This document shows, in pieces, positions 1 to 8,680 of a stretch of 64,000 nt of DNA. How positions within the stretch are numbered: position 1 is the first letter of the stretch; every line of letters begins with the position of its first letter. The notes under the pieces are model-generated. The model did not search any database and had not been told where the DNA came from. It saw nothing but the letters and a program-made list of their open reading frames with translations. A program made the translations under genes and the position numbers. The stretch is from Limnohabitans sp. TEGF004 (lineage in GTDB: Bacteria; Pseudomonadota; Gammaproteobacteria; Burkholderiales; Burkholderiaceae_C), in assembly GCF_027924965.1 (NCBI RefSeq), contig NZ_AP027057.1, positions 62,001 through 126,000 of the forward strand, written 5' to 3'.

Positions 1-2
1 CT

Positions 3-512
3 GGGGTGGCCAGACGCGCTGGGCTTCTAAGTAGAACCAATGGTATTAACAGGGCCTTGAGTGCAGATAGTGTCGCTATTTTGGGTGGTTCTGCATTGGG
101 GACAAGCAGCACAACTGCATACATAGAGAGTCTCGCAGGCATTCAAGCGGGTGGAAGAACAGGATTGACTGCGTTAACGATTGGTGTTCTTTTCTTGTGT
201 GCTTTGTTCTTCGCCCCGGTGATTACGGTAGTGCCCGCGTATGCAACGGCGCCCGCATTGGTCTATGTTGCTGGGTTGATGTTGTCTGAGTTATCTCATG
301 TGAAATGGGAGGACGTTACTGAGGCGATACCTGCCGCTTTGACCGTATTTGCGATGCCTTTTACGTTTTCGATCGCGAATGGTTTGGCCTTCGGGTTTAT
401 TTCTTACACAACATTGAAGCTATTTACAGGGCAATGGAGAGATGTTCATCCGGCAGCATGGTTGATAGCAATCTTGTTTATGACACGATTCATTTTCTTG
501 GGCGGTCATTGA
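3..512 (+). CDS. Purine (hypoxanthine/guanine) permease, C-terminal part
   Basis: This is the C-terminal part of an inner-membrane nucleobase permease of the AzgA-type branch of the NCS2 superfamily, which imports hypoxanthine, guanine or adenine by proton symport. The reading frame is open to the left edge, so the N-terminus is outside the window. The signature segment GSALGTSSTTAYIES, conserved in this branch, lies near the start of the visible part, followed by about five hydrophobic segments and a short tail ending in GGH. The family is clear from the motif; the exact substrate is not. No downstream partner is preserved, because the next DNA is a decayed hipA fragment. Confidence 0.85.
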   Translation, partial: GVARRAGLLSRTNGINRALSADSVAILGGSALGTSSTTAYIESLAGIQAGGRTGLTALTIGVLFLCALFFAPVITVVPAYATAPALVYVAGLMLSELSHVKWEDVTEAIPAALTVFAMPFTFSIANGLAFGFISYTTLKLFTGQWRDVHPAAWLIAILFMTRFIFLGGH

Positions 513-614
513 AGCGACCCTGTCAGAAAAGGTTGCCTGATGCAGCAGAACCCGTTGTCGCAGGTTTGTTTACCAAAGAAGGTCTGGACGCTGCAACTGT
601 GCATTTGCGCTCGG

Positions 615-923
615 CGATGGGGAAGATGTTTTGCTAATTCAAAGGCCACATTGCGCGAGCTGTTCTCTCGTATGGTCCTCAACGTACTGTGTGGCAATAC
701 CGATGATCATGCACGAAATCACGCAGCGTTTCGGGATGGCAATCAGTTGACTTTGACGCCCGCCTATGACATATGCCGGCAATTACGCGCAGGTCAGCAG
801 GCTTCGCAAGCCATGCTCATACACAAGCGTGATCGCAGCAGTCAGTTAGCTACTTGCATTGCCGCAGCACCCTCGTTTTTGATCGAAAAAGAGGATGCGA
901 TTCGTATCGTTAAGCCTTGCTGA
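615..923 (+). pseudogene. HipA-family kinase, C-terminal fragment
   Basis: This stretch has the hallmark of HipA serine/threonine kinases: the core GNTDDHARN (catalytic Asp and metal-binding Asn) followed by LTPAYDICRQ. The frame then continues through a HipA-like SQAMLI segment. Nothing corresponding to the N-terminal half of a HipA protein is present upstream, where the permease gene ends. The fragment stops near 923, exactly where an IS3-family OrfA scrap begins on the other strand. It therefore appears to be a hipA gene truncated on both sides, with the right side lost to IS insertion. It cannot be functional in this state. Confidence 0.7.
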
Positions 924-925
924 TA

Positions 926-1007
926 CTTCAGCGACTGAATAGCCTCGTTCGGTGATTTGACGAACTGCTTCGTCTTTAAATTCAGGGGTAAAGCGTGGTG
1001 GTGACAT
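926..1007 (-). mobile_element. IS3-family OrfA remnant (N-terminal end)
   Basis: Read on the minus strand from an ATG at 1007, the sequence begins MSPPRFTPEFKDEAVRQI and continues to VAEVSARL. This is the start of an IS3-family OrfA, a helix-turn-helix DNA-binding protein. Similarity ends after about 28 codons, where the hipA fragment begins. Only the 5' end of the insertion sequence is left; its terminal inverted repeat should lie just right of 1007 but I cannot define it. Confidence 0.65.
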
Positions 1008-1396
1008 GGTCTGCTCCTATGAAGAAATCATAGGTCCGAGCTGTCTACTGCACCGTGGGAAGTCCAAAGGGGCGCATAAGCTGACACGAGTACGGCCCAA
1101 GTTGGAACGTAGGCACGTTCGGGCTCAATGTGGAATGGGCTCGTGGGCTGTCAGAACTGGTGAATGCAGAATTTTTAACCAATAGCCGATCCACATAAGG
1201 TAGGGTGCGAATTTTCAGTTATCTCATTAACGGTTAAAATAAATACAAAAGTCCCTATTATAAGTAAATAAATAGTTACTTATAATTGTAATGCAACGAA
1301 TGTGCGTCGGGCGCGGTCTTTTGGGCAACCGCGACGCTGGCCTCCTTCGCATTACGTTGCTGCGATCAGATGGGGGGCTTGAGAGGAGTTATTCCC
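1008..1396. other. Intergenic region upstream of tryptophanase
   Basis: No gene was recognised in this 389-base stretch. The left part probably holds the end of the IS3 remnant. The middle (about 1215-1290) is AT-rich and carries a perfect inverted repeat described separately. Nearer the gene, about 1302-1337, the arms GCGTC/GCGGT and ACCGC/GACGC could form an imperfect GC-rich stem. A plus-strand frame opens at ATG 1291 and runs into the gene, but it contains no Trp codon, so it is not a TnaC-like leader. Confidence 0.5.
1258..1285. promoter_or_regulatory. Perfect 10-bp inverted repeat upstream of tnaA
   Basis: TTATAAGTAA and TTACTTATAA are exact reverse complements separated by 8 bases, in AT-rich DNA about 110 bases before the tryptophanase start. 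The symmetry and position suit an operator for a dimeric regulator. The XRE-type protein encoded just downstream of tnaA is a possible but unproven binder. Confidence 0.4.
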
Positions 1397-2764
1397 ATGA
1401 AAACGATTATTGAGCCATTTCGTATCAAGTCTATTGAGCCCATTCGCATGTTGTCGCGCCAAGAGCGTAAAGAGAAGCTGGCTTGCGCGCATTACAACTT
1501 GTTCGGCTTGCATTCAGAAGATGTATTGATAGATTTGTTGACGGATAGTGGTACTGGTGCTATGAGTGCTGCGCAGTGGGCGGCTGTCATGAGGGGGGAT
1601 GAAAGTTATGCTGGGTCACCGTCTTTTTATCGCTTCGAGAAAGCGGTTAAAAATCTAATGCCTTTTAAACATGTAATCCCCACGCATCAAGGTCGAGCAG
1701 CGGAGGCAATTCTGTTTTCGATTTTTGGTGGCTCAGGAAAAAATATTCCTAACAACACTCACTTTGACACGACTAGGGGCAATATAGAGGCTTCGGGTGC
1801 GGTAGGTCATGATCTAGTGATTGCAGAGGGATTAGATCCATCGAACGAGCATCCATTCAAAGGCAATATGGACCTGTATCGCCTAGACAAGTACTTGGAG
1901 CAGTACGGAAAAACTGTGCCGTGTGTGATGATCACAATCACAAACAATGCTGGAGGTGGACAGCCCGTTAGCTTGGCCAACATCCGAGGAACGGCGGCCC
2001 TGGCTAGAAAGTACGGCAAGCCTTTTGTGATTGATGGATGCCGGTTTGCCGAGAATGCATGGTTTATCAAAGAGCGCGAACAAGGACAAAAAGATCGGAG
2101 TATTCCGGACATTGTGAGAGACTGTTTTGTAGAAGCTGATGTGATGACGATGAGCGCCAAAAAGGATGCATTTGGCAACATTGGAGGCTGGCTGGCATTG
2201 AATGATGATGACTTAGCCGAGCAGGCACGTAACCAACTGATCCGGTCCGAAGGTTTCCCCACATATGGTGGATTGGCGGGGAGGGATCTTGAAGCTCTAG
2301 CGCAAGGCTTGAGTGAAATTGTTGATGAGGATTATTTGCGGTATCGGATTCGAACTAACAGTTACATTGTTGAGCGCTTATCCAAGCTAGGAGTGCCTGT
2401 CGTCAAGCCTGCAGGGGGGCACGCAGTCTTTGTTGATGCGCGTAATTGGCTTTCACATATCCCACCTCTCGAGTACCCAGGGCAGTCGTTAGCCGTTGCG
2501 TTATACGAGGAGGGTGGTATTCGAGGTTGCGAGATTGGGACAGTAATGTTTGGACGTCAGCCTGACGGAACAGAGATCCCAGGGAGTATGGATCTGGTGC
2601 GACTTGCTTTCCCTAGAAGGACATACACGCAATCGCACGCCGATTACGTTGTTGAAGTGTTTGAGGAGATTAGCAAAGTCAAAGAACATCTTCGTGGCTA
2701 CAAGATCACGAGGGAGCCACGGTTGATGCGACATTTCACGTGCAAATTCGAACGTCTTTCTTAG
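1397..2764 (+). CDS. tnaA: Tryptophanase (PLP-dependent beta-eliminating lyase)
   Basis: This 455-residue enzyme splits L-tryptophan into indole, pyruvate and ammonia using pyridoxal phosphate. Family landmarks are LLTDSGTGAMS near residue 45, IPTHQGR near residue 95, and the PLP lysine in MSAKKDA (about Lys256). The close relative tyrosine phenol-lyase has Thr124 and Arg381 as substrate-selecting residues. Here the matching positions read FDTT (Asp, as tryptophanase Asp137) and EIG (Ile, as in tryptophanase), so I call it tryptophanase. The start at 1397 has a GAGAGGAG ribosome site; an upstream in-frame ATG at 1370 lacks one. No tnaB permease or TnaC leader is adjacent. Its co-existence with the kynurenine genes gives two tryptophan-degrading routes in one locus. 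Confidence 0.85.
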   Translation: MKTIIEPFRIKSIEPIRMLSRQERKEKLACAHYNLFGLHSEDVLIDLLTDSGTGAMSAAQWAAVMRGDESYAGSPSFYRFEKAVKNLMPFKHVIPTHQGRAAEAILFSIFGGSGKNIPNNTHFDTTRGNIEASGAVGHDLVIAEGLDPSNEHPFKGNMDLYRLDKYLEQYGKTVPCVMITITNNAGGGQPVSLANIRGTAALARKYGKPFVIDGCRFAENAWFIKEREQGQKDRSIPDIVRDCFVEADVMTMSAKKDAFGNIGGWLALNDDDLAEQARNQLIRSEGFPTYGGLAGRDLEALAQGLSEIVDEDYLRYRIRTNSYIVERLSKLGVPVVKPAGGHAVFVDARNWLSHIPPLEYPGQSLAVALYEEGGIRGCEIGTVMFGRQPDGTEIPGSMDLVRLAFPRRTYTQSHADYVVEVFEEISKVKEHLRGYKITREPRLMRHFTCKFERLS

Positions 2765-2943
2765 GGCGTGATCGCCAACAGGTCAAAAAATGCTGACATT
2801 TGGGCATCTTTGGAAGGGCGGTAAAAGGGCCGATTGCAGGGATGACCACTTATAGTTTCTGCTTGAAGGCTCAGTACATTGGGGCGCCTTGAGGTTACGG
2901 TTTGCGTAACGACAAGACTCGTTACATTGCGCAGGATCTCACA

Positions 2944-3342
2944 ATGAGCGTGCCTTGGGGAAAACAATTACAACAAACAGTTCTTGGACCTAGGCTACGT
3001 GCTAGGCGTGAGGTACTTGGCTTGACACAAGAACAACTTGGTGTCGCGATTGGGCTCGATGAATCATGTGGAAAGACACGCATAAGCCGCTATGAGGGGG
3101 GTGTTCATGAGCCGCCTCTTCAAACGTCTAAGCAATTGGCGGAAGCGCTGAGTGTTCCATTACCTTATTTGTTCTGCGGTGATGAAATAACAGCAGAAAT
3201 AATTTTGTTAACGGATCGTTTGGATCTTACGGGCAAGCAAATGTTGCTCGAATCTGCGAAGAAGATTCTGATTTCCATAACGGAAGGAAATGTGAAGCAA
3301 TGTCCGGTGTGTAAACAGCTTAATACTCAACTGCCGGAGTAA
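2944..3342 (+). CDS. XRE-family transcriptional regulator
   Basis: This 132-residue protein has an N-terminal Cro/C1-type helix-turn-helix at about residues 15-75 (RLRARREVLGLTQEQLG, then RISRYEGG and PPLQTSKQLAEAL). Its C-terminal tail has a CPVC pair that may bind a metal. The ATG at 2944 is chosen over an in-frame TTG at 2902 because it begins just before the conserved domain. It lies 180 bases after tnaA on the same strand and may control that gene or itself, but its target is unknown. Small phage- or plasmid-type repressors look the same. Confidence 0.8.
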   Translation: MSVPWGKQLQQTVLGPRLRARREVLGLTQEQLGVAIGLDESCGKTRISRYEGGVHEPPLQTSKQLAEALSVPLPYLFCGDEITAEIILLTDRLDLTGKQMLLESAKKILISITEGNVKQCPVCKQLNTQLPE

Positions 3343-3587
3343 AAGGAAGTAACTACTTCTTTCTTTTAGAGCGAGCTGCTGCGTGCATATTTCACCCAGA
3401 ACGATGGGCTAATCGCCAATGTAGGGCATGCCGATGCCACATCAGCCTTTAACATGTATTTAGATATGAGATGATGCGGTAGATCAAAAGACGTTGTTTT
3501 TTTCTATTCAAGAAGTCGAAAATGTAGTGGAAATTGCCCAGCTTCCAAGTTACGATAAACGTAACTCAACGGACTTGGGAAATTCTC

Positions 3588-4883
3588 ATGACTTCTCTGA
3601 AAACTGGTGCTTCTATTGGCTTGCGGGATGTTACGCGCGCGCTTGTGGCCTTTATTGTTGGTGTCACCCTAATTTCATGTGGCGGCGGCGGTGGCGGCGA
3701 TGGAAATAATAGCTCTGGAGGAGGCGGTGGCTCCGGTAACAATTCGGCGACTTACAACATCGCTGGCACTGTTTCGGGGCTGGCAACGGGTCAGCAAATA
3801 ACACTTCAAAACAATACTGGGGATGATCTTATTGTTAGCGCGAATGGCGCGTTCTCATTTACTACACCTGTGTCCTACAACACAGCATATGCAGTTACGG
3901 TTCTGAGGCAACCAAAGAGTTTTTTGTGGTGTTCTGTCTCGGCAAATGGAAGCAGTAGTTCAGTAACAAGTGACGTGTCAAACGTAACAGTCTTATGCGC
4001 CGCATCTGCTGCAAGAGCAAGTACGCTGGTCAGCACGGCATCTGCCAATCCAGCTCCTACAGGTGTTGCCGTGGATACGCAAGGTAATGTGTATGTTGCC
4101 CAATGGAGAGATGATTCCAATAGCGACCCTAATGTCATTGCGCTTAGTTCTAGCGTATGGGGCACGGTATCTAAGATCAATACAAGCAATCAACAAACAA
4201 CGTTTGTGCCAGGGCTTAATGATCCTGTTGGATTGACATTTGATGCAAGCGGAAATCTGTATGTGATTGAGACAAGCTCTACAGTGATCAAGAAAGTCAC
4301 AAGTGCCGGGGTTGTATCTACGTTTATTGATATAAACGCGATTGATTCGAACATCACTACGCCTGCAGCGATTTATTTTGACAGTCAAACCGACAAGTTT
4401 TATGTATCAGACCAGTACGGCTACATCTCAGTCATCACGTCGGCAGGTGCATTGAGTAGATCTATTGCGTTACCTAACTCCCCATCTGTATTAGGAGTTG
4501 TAGTTGATGCGAGTGGCAACATTTATGCCAGTGATTACACGAACAGTCTGATCCTGAAGATAGACACCTCAAACAACGTGACGACATTCGTGGGCTCATC
4601 GCAGGGCTTTGCAGATGGCACGACAACAAATGCGAAATTCAACAGTCCATACGGCATCACCAAAGACACGAGTGGTAATTTGTATGTGGCGGATCAAGGA
4701 AATAACAAGATCCGTAAGATCACAGCGGCAGGAGTTGTCACTACGCTGGCTCCTACACTGAGTTCTGGTGCTGCAGCAACTTTCAACGCGCCCACAGGAA
4801 TCACAACAGATGCGAATGGGGTGTTGTACGTGACCGAGTATTACGGGCGTAAAGTTAGCAAGATTTCTCCTATTTCGCCGTGA
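3588..4883 (+). CDS. NHL-repeat lipoprotein
   Basis: This 431-residue exported lipoprotein starts with a signal peptide and lipobox (VTLISC), followed by a glycine-rich linker that tethers it to a membrane. A small beta domain (YNIAGTVSGLATGQQITL, about residues 55-140) comes next. The rest is a run of NHL/SMP-30-like blades of the form VAVDTQGNVYVA, LTFDASGNLYVI, VVVDASGNIYAS, ITKDTSGNLYVA and ITTDANGVLYVT, forming a beta-propeller. Such proteins usually act as surface scaffolds; no catalytic residues are evident and the ligand is unknown. It stands alone, with a terminator-like hairpin after the stop. Confidence 0.75.
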   Translation: MTSLKTGASIGLRDVTRALVAFIVGVTLISCGGGGGGDGNNSSGGGGGSGNNSATYNIAGTVSGLATGQQITLQNNTGDDLIVSANGAFSFTTPVSYNTAYAVTVLRQPKSFLWCSVSANGSSSSVTSDVSNVTVLCAASAARASTLVSTASANPAPTGVAVDTQGNVYVAQWRDDSNSDPNVIALSSSVWGTVSKINTSNQQTTFVPGLNDPVGLTFDASGNLYVIETSSTVIKKVTSAGVVSTFIDINAIDSNITTPAAIYFDSQTDKFYVSDQYGYISVITSAGALSRSIALPNSPSVLGVVVDASGNIYASDYTNSLILKIDTSNNVTTFVGSSQGFADGTTTNAKFNSPYGITKDTSGNLYVADQGNNKIRKITAAGVVTTLAPTLSSGAAATFNAPTGITTDANGVLYVTEYYGRKVSKISPISP

Positions 4884-4925
4884 ATATGGGTTAACAGTGG
4901 TTACGCAGGTAGCCACGAATCATCT

Positions 4926-4961
4926 AGAGGCAGTCTGAGCAGCAAGCTAAGTGCCTCTTTT
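4926..4961 (+). terminator. Possible rho-independent terminator after the NHL gene
   Basis: AGAGGCA (4926-4932) pairs with TGCCTCT (4952-4958), followed by a short T run. The 19-base loop is long, so this is a moderate candidate. It lies between convergent genes. Confidence 0.45.
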
Positions 4962-4977
4962 CATTGTGAGCGGTACT

Positions 4978-5418
4978 TCATTGTGAAAAGCCACAGAGTT
5001 GCTTGATGAATTCAGGGACTGGAATGGCCTTAATCTGATGGTGTGAGCTGCCAGGAGTGTTGCCAACGTGCTTAGCAAAGACTCTTGTTTCGATGCAGGT
5101 CATGATTGAACATTGATCGCGCATCACCTCATAGTGCATTACAAAACTCGTTTTTCGCCATTTTGTGATCCGCGTGTGGATCGACAGATCGTCGCCGTAG
5201 CTCGCTGTGTTGGTAAATCGTGCGTGAGTATCAATGACTGGGGTCCCTAGAATTCCGAACTCGCGTTCTGTTATATGCCATGGGGGAACACCACGTTGGG
5301 TGAAGTAGTTTCTCGATGCTGCATCAATCCATTTAAAGTAGTTTGGAAACCACACGATACGAGCGGGATCGCAATCACCAAATTCGACTAGCTTATTGTA
5401 GGTAACAACGATGGACAT
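4978..5418 (-). CDS. 4-hydroxybenzoyl-CoA thioesterase-family hydrolase
   Basis: This 146-residue hot-dog-fold acyl-CoA thioesterase hydrolyses a CoA thioester to free acid and CoA. The active-site segment FGDCDPARIVWFPNY near residue 13 closely matches the aryl-CoA (4-hydroxybenzoyl-CoA) branch, with the catalytic Asp in CDPA. This is a closer fit than the YbgC/Tol-Pal branch. The start at 5418 gives the normal family length; longer frames run back into the thiolase gene. It is the last gene of a four-gene minus-strand operon (gcdH, hydratase/dehydrogenase, thiolase, thioesterase). Its likely job is to relieve CoA trapping or release an aromatic or ring-cleaved intermediate; the substrate is inferred only. 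Confidence 0.8.
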   Translation of the reverse strand: MSIVVTYNKLVEFGDCDPARIVWFPNYFKWIDAASRNYFTQRGVPPWHITEREFGILGTPVIDTHARFTNTASYGDDLSIHTRITKWRKTSFVMHYEVMRDQCSIMTCIETRVFAKHVGNTPGSSHHQIKAIPVPEFIKQLCGFSQ

Positions 5419-5426
5419 GCTGTTTG

Positions 5427-6632
5427 TCAAACACGTTCTAAGATAACCGAGATGCCTTGCCCAACGCCTATGCACATGGTACACAAAGCGAATCTCTTTT
5501 GTGAGTAATGGAGTCGATTGATTGCCGTTGTAACTAGACGAGCACCCGACGCTCCAAGTGGATGTCCCAGTGCAATGCCACCACCCCAAGAATTGATTTT
5601 CGGGTCATCATTTTTCAGTCCGAGTCCACGCATGACGGCGAGTGTTTGAGCAGCAAAAGCTTCATTAATCTCGACCACATCCATTTGGGACATTTTCAAA
5701 CCAGTGAGTGCAAGAACCTTCTCGCTTGCAGGAACGGGACCAATGCCCATGAGACGCGGCTCCACGCCTGCAACGGCCATGGCAACAATACGAGCTCTTG
5801 GGGTTAGTCCATTGTTGATGGCACTCTTCTCATTCGTTACGAGTAGGGCACAAGCACCATCGTTGATTCCGCTGGCGTTTCCTGCAGTTATCGTTCCTTG
5901 GCTATGCGTAATGGGGCCAAGAGACGACAAAATTTCTAAACTTGTGTGCCTTGGATGCTCATCCGCGTCCACAGAAATTGGATTCGCTCCTTTTTGTGGA
6001 ATTTGAACTGGTGTGATTTCTCGAGCATGATGACCATCGGCTTTAGCTGCAAGCGCACACAGTTGACTGCGCAAAGCCCAACGATCTTGTTCTTCTCGAG
6101 TAATTTTGAATTGAACAGCGAGGTTTTCGGCAGTCTCTGGCATCGAGTCAATGCCGTATTTGTCCTTCATGTCGTGATTAACAAATCGCCAACCGATTGT
6201 TGAATCGAAAAAAGAATTGCTACGTGCAAATGGGGCCTCAGATTTAAGCATCACATACGGGGCCCGTGTCATGCTCTCAACGCCGCCTGCAATGATTAAT
6301 TGCGCTTCCCCAGATTTAATAGCGCGTGCAGCTGTGCCTATTGCATCAAGTCCTGAGCCACATAAACGATTGATTGTTACGCCGGCAACGCTAGATGGCA
6401 TGCCAGCAAGAAGACTGGCCATACGTGCTACGTTGCGGTTATCCTCACCTGCTTGATTAGCACAGCCAAGAATCACATCAGACATCTGTTCCCAATCGAT
6501 GTTGGGGTTTCTTTGCATCAGTGTGCGGATAGGTATTGCGGCAAGATCATCGGTTCTCACTCTGGCCAAGGCGCCACCATAACGCCCAATAGGAGTGCGA
6601 ATAGCGTCGCAGACAAAGGCTTCAGGATTCAT
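5427..6632 (-). CDS. Acetyl-CoA acyltransferase (3-oxoacyl/3-oxoadipyl-CoA thiolase family)
   Basis: This 401-residue thiolase cleaves a 3-oxoacyl-CoA with CoA to acetyl-CoA and a shortened acyl-CoA. It has the nucleophilic Cys in NRLCGSGLDA (about residue 90), the His of GGGIALGHPLG and the second Cys in CTMCIGVGQG. The segment IIAGGVESMTRAPYVM and the overall pattern resemble the PcaF/PaaJ branch, which acts on dicarboxylyl-CoA substrates in aromatic catabolism. That branch fits the neighbouring glutaryl-CoA dehydrogenase. The start overlaps the stop of the upstream hydratase/dehydrogenase gene (ATGA), indicating translational coupling. A general acetoacetyl-CoA thiolase role is also possible. 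Confidence 0.87.
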   Translation of the reverse strand: MNPEAFVCDAIRTPIGRYGGALARVRTDDLAAIPIRTLMQRNPNIDWEQMSDVILGCANQAGEDNRNVARMASLLAGMPSSVAGVTINRLCGSGLDAIGTAARAIKSGEAQLIIAGGVESMTRAPYVMLKSEAPFARSNSFFDSTIGWRFVNHDMKDKYGIDSMPETAENLAVQFKITREEQDRWALRSQLCALAAKADGHHAREITPVQIPQKGANPISVDADEHPRHTSLEILSSLGPITHSQGTITAGNASGINDGACALLVTNEKSAINNGLTPRARIVAMAVAGVEPRLMGIGPVPASEKVLALTGLKMSQMDVVEINEAFAAQTLAVMRGLGLKNDDPKINSWGGGIALGHPLGASGARLVTTAINRLHYSQKRFALCTMCIGVGQGISVILERV

Positions 6633-8677
6633 GGTGAACTCTCAAAAAGAATGGATACATCTGCTGGCACGAAACTGTTGCCGCAGTGCTGTGCAAGCCC
6701 CGCAACGTCGTTTTGAAGTTGTTGGCGATCTTGTTGCCGGGCCCAAAAGACTGGGCCACCTTGCCAACGAGGAAATCCGTAACCGTGAACAAAGACCACA
6801 TCAATATCAGAGGCACGTTGTGCAACTCCTTCACGCATAAGCAATGCAGCTTCGTTGACCATACTCAGCAGTGCGCGGTTCTGGATGTGCTTAGAATTCA
6901 ACGTTCGCCTTTTGATCCTGCGGCGTTGAGATGCATTCTCAATAATCTGGCGAACGAGTTCACTGGTGTTGGCTTGTTTTTTGCCGTTGGTGTAGTCGTA
7001 ATAGCCGGCGCTTGTTTTACGTCCGAAACGTCCTAGTTCGCATAGGGTGTCTAAGATATCAACGTAGCGTGTTTCTTGGTTTTTGCGTTGTGTTTTTCGC
7101 ATACGCCATGCGATATCTAAACCCGAGAGATCGGCCACCGTGAATGGCCCCATAGCCATACCAAAGTCAACAAGCGCTGCATCTACTTCTTCAGGCCAAG
7201 CGCCGTCTTCCAGCATGAATTCGCATTGTGTGCGATATGCGTTGTAAATTCTATTGCCAATGAATCCGAAACTGTCTTTCGTGACCACTGGGTACTTGTT
7301 GAGCCGGTTTCCAAAGGCTATGACAGCATGCAGAGTTTCTAGACAAGTTTGTTTTGCATTCACGATCTCCAATAACTTCATCACGTTAGCTGGACTGAAG
7401 AAATGAAGCCCTATGACCCGCTTTGGACGAGTAGTAGCTAATGCAATTTTATCGACACTGAGGTAGGAGGTGTTGGTGGCCAGAATTGCATTTGGGTTTG
7501 CGAATTGATCGATCTTTTTGAAAACGTCTTGCTTGACAAGCATGTCTTCATAGACGGCTTCAATGACTAGGTCTGCTTTAGCAAGTTCTTCCCAATTCAA
7601 TGAGCACAACAAATGAGATAGACATTTGCTTGCCTCAACAGGTGACAATTTACCAGTCTCGACTTGTTTTTGGTAGTGACTGAAGATACGTTCTTCTCCG
7701 GTATCTAAAGCTTTCTTGTTTTGCTCTAACAACACAACCGAAAACTCAGCATCTAGTAAACAAATTGCAATTCCCGTTCCCATCGTCCCAGCGCCAATTA
7801 CGCATACCGTATTGATGGGGATGGGGGCAACTTCTTTTGTCTGCAAGGGCCTTTTGCATGTTTTCTCTGCAAAGAACAAATGCCGGAGTGCTTGGGCCTC
7901 TTGAGACTTTCTTAGCTCAAGAAAAGCTGCGCTTTCGAGTACGAGCCCCCCTTCGATAGGAAGTCTTGCAGCTGTTTGAATGAGATCAATCGCCTTTGCA
8001 ATAGCAGGACGACATCTACCTAGTTTTGTGTATCGGTTGATGGCCTGATCTATAAGGGCAGGATCTTCGTTTGGAACCTGCTCATCACGAACTCTAGATT
8101 TATGCTCGATATTTTTCGCGAACAGGGTGGCCGCTTCTAAGATATCTGAACAAACCACCGAATCAACTAACCTAAGATTCTTTGCTTCTTCTGCGGAAAG
8201 TCGTTGCGTGCCACAGATTAAGTCAATAGCGCGAGAAATGCCGATTCTTCTGGGAAGCAATTGAGTACCACCCGCACCGGGAATAATCCCAAGAGACACC
8301 TCTGGTAGACCTATGACAGTATCTAGATGTGCGATACGAGCATCACATGCCAAAGCCACTTCTAGACCTCCCCCTAGAACGGCACCTTGGAGGGCGGCAA
8401 CAATGGGTTTCTTGCAGTTCTCTATAACGCGAATGACATCTAATAAAACAGGTCCGTCAGAGGTCCTTGCGAACTCATGGATATCTGCCCCTGCGATAAA
8501 TGTGCCATTGGAGCCAACCAAGACAGCTACTCGCGCATTCGATTGTTCGAAATCATTAACTGCGGAAATGAGCCCGCGCCGAACTGAGATAGAGATTGCA
8601 TTAACCGGCGGGTTGTCTAACGTGATCACGTAGACGCCTTGTTTAACTTGGCCTTGAACGGGCGAGATAAGTACCAT
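6629..8677 (-). CDS. Bifunctional enoyl-CoA hydratase / 3-hydroxyacyl-CoA dehydrogenase (FadB-like)
   Basis: This 682-residue fusion carries out two consecutive beta-oxidation steps. The N-terminal crotonase domain (about 1-190) has GTFIAGADI for the oxyanion hole and the two catalytic Glu regions GGGLEVALACD and GLPEVSLGIIPGAGG. The NAD-binding dehydrogenase domain begins near residue 290 with VCVIGAGTMGTGIA. The dehydrogenase His lies in GLHFFSPANVMKLLEIV. The C-terminal helical dimerisation domains follow. It is about 30-40 residues shorter than E. coli FadB. It sits 3 bases after gcdH and overlaps the thiolase start, so the operon would turn crotonyl-CoA-like products of GcdH into acetoacetyl-CoA and then acetyl-CoA. 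Confidence 0.9.
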   Translation of the reverse strand: MVLISPVQGQVKQGVYVITLDNPPVNAISISVRRGLISAVNDFEQSNARVAVLVGSNGTFIAGADIHEFARTSDGPVLLDVIRVIENCKKPIVAALQGAVLGGGLEVALACDARIAHLDTVIGLPEVSLGIIPGAGGTQLLPRRIGISRAIDLICGTQRLSAEEAKNLRLVDSVVCSDILEAATLFAKNIEHKSRVRDEQVPNEDPALIDQAINRYTKLGRCRPAIAKAIDLIQTAARLPIEGGLVLESAAFLELRKSQEAQALRHLFFAEKTCKRPLQTKEVAPIPINTVCVIGAGTMGTGIAICLLDAEFSVVLLEQNKKALDTGEERIFSHYQKQVETGKLSPVEASKCLSHLLCSLNWEELAKADLVIEAVYEDMLVKQDVFKKIDQFANPNAILATNTSYLSVDKIALATTRPKRVIGLHFFSPANVMKLLEIVNAKQTCLETLHAVIAFGNRLNKYPVVTKDSFGFIGNRIYNAYRTQCEFMLEDGAWPEEVDAALVDFGMAMGPFTVADLSGLDIAWRMRKTQRKNQETRYVDILDTLCELGRFGRKTSAGYYDYTNGKKQANTSELVRQIIENASQRRRIKRRTLNSKHIQNRALLSMVNEAALLMREGVAQRASDIDVVFVHGYGFPRWQGGPVFWARQQDRQQLQNDVAGLAQHCGNSFVPADVSILFESSP

Positions 8678-8680
8678 AAT

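Noticed and set aside
1291..1411. TnaC-type leader peptide upstream of tryptophanase
   Set aside because: The frame has no Trp codon and does not stop before the gene, so it does not fit TnaC-dependent control.
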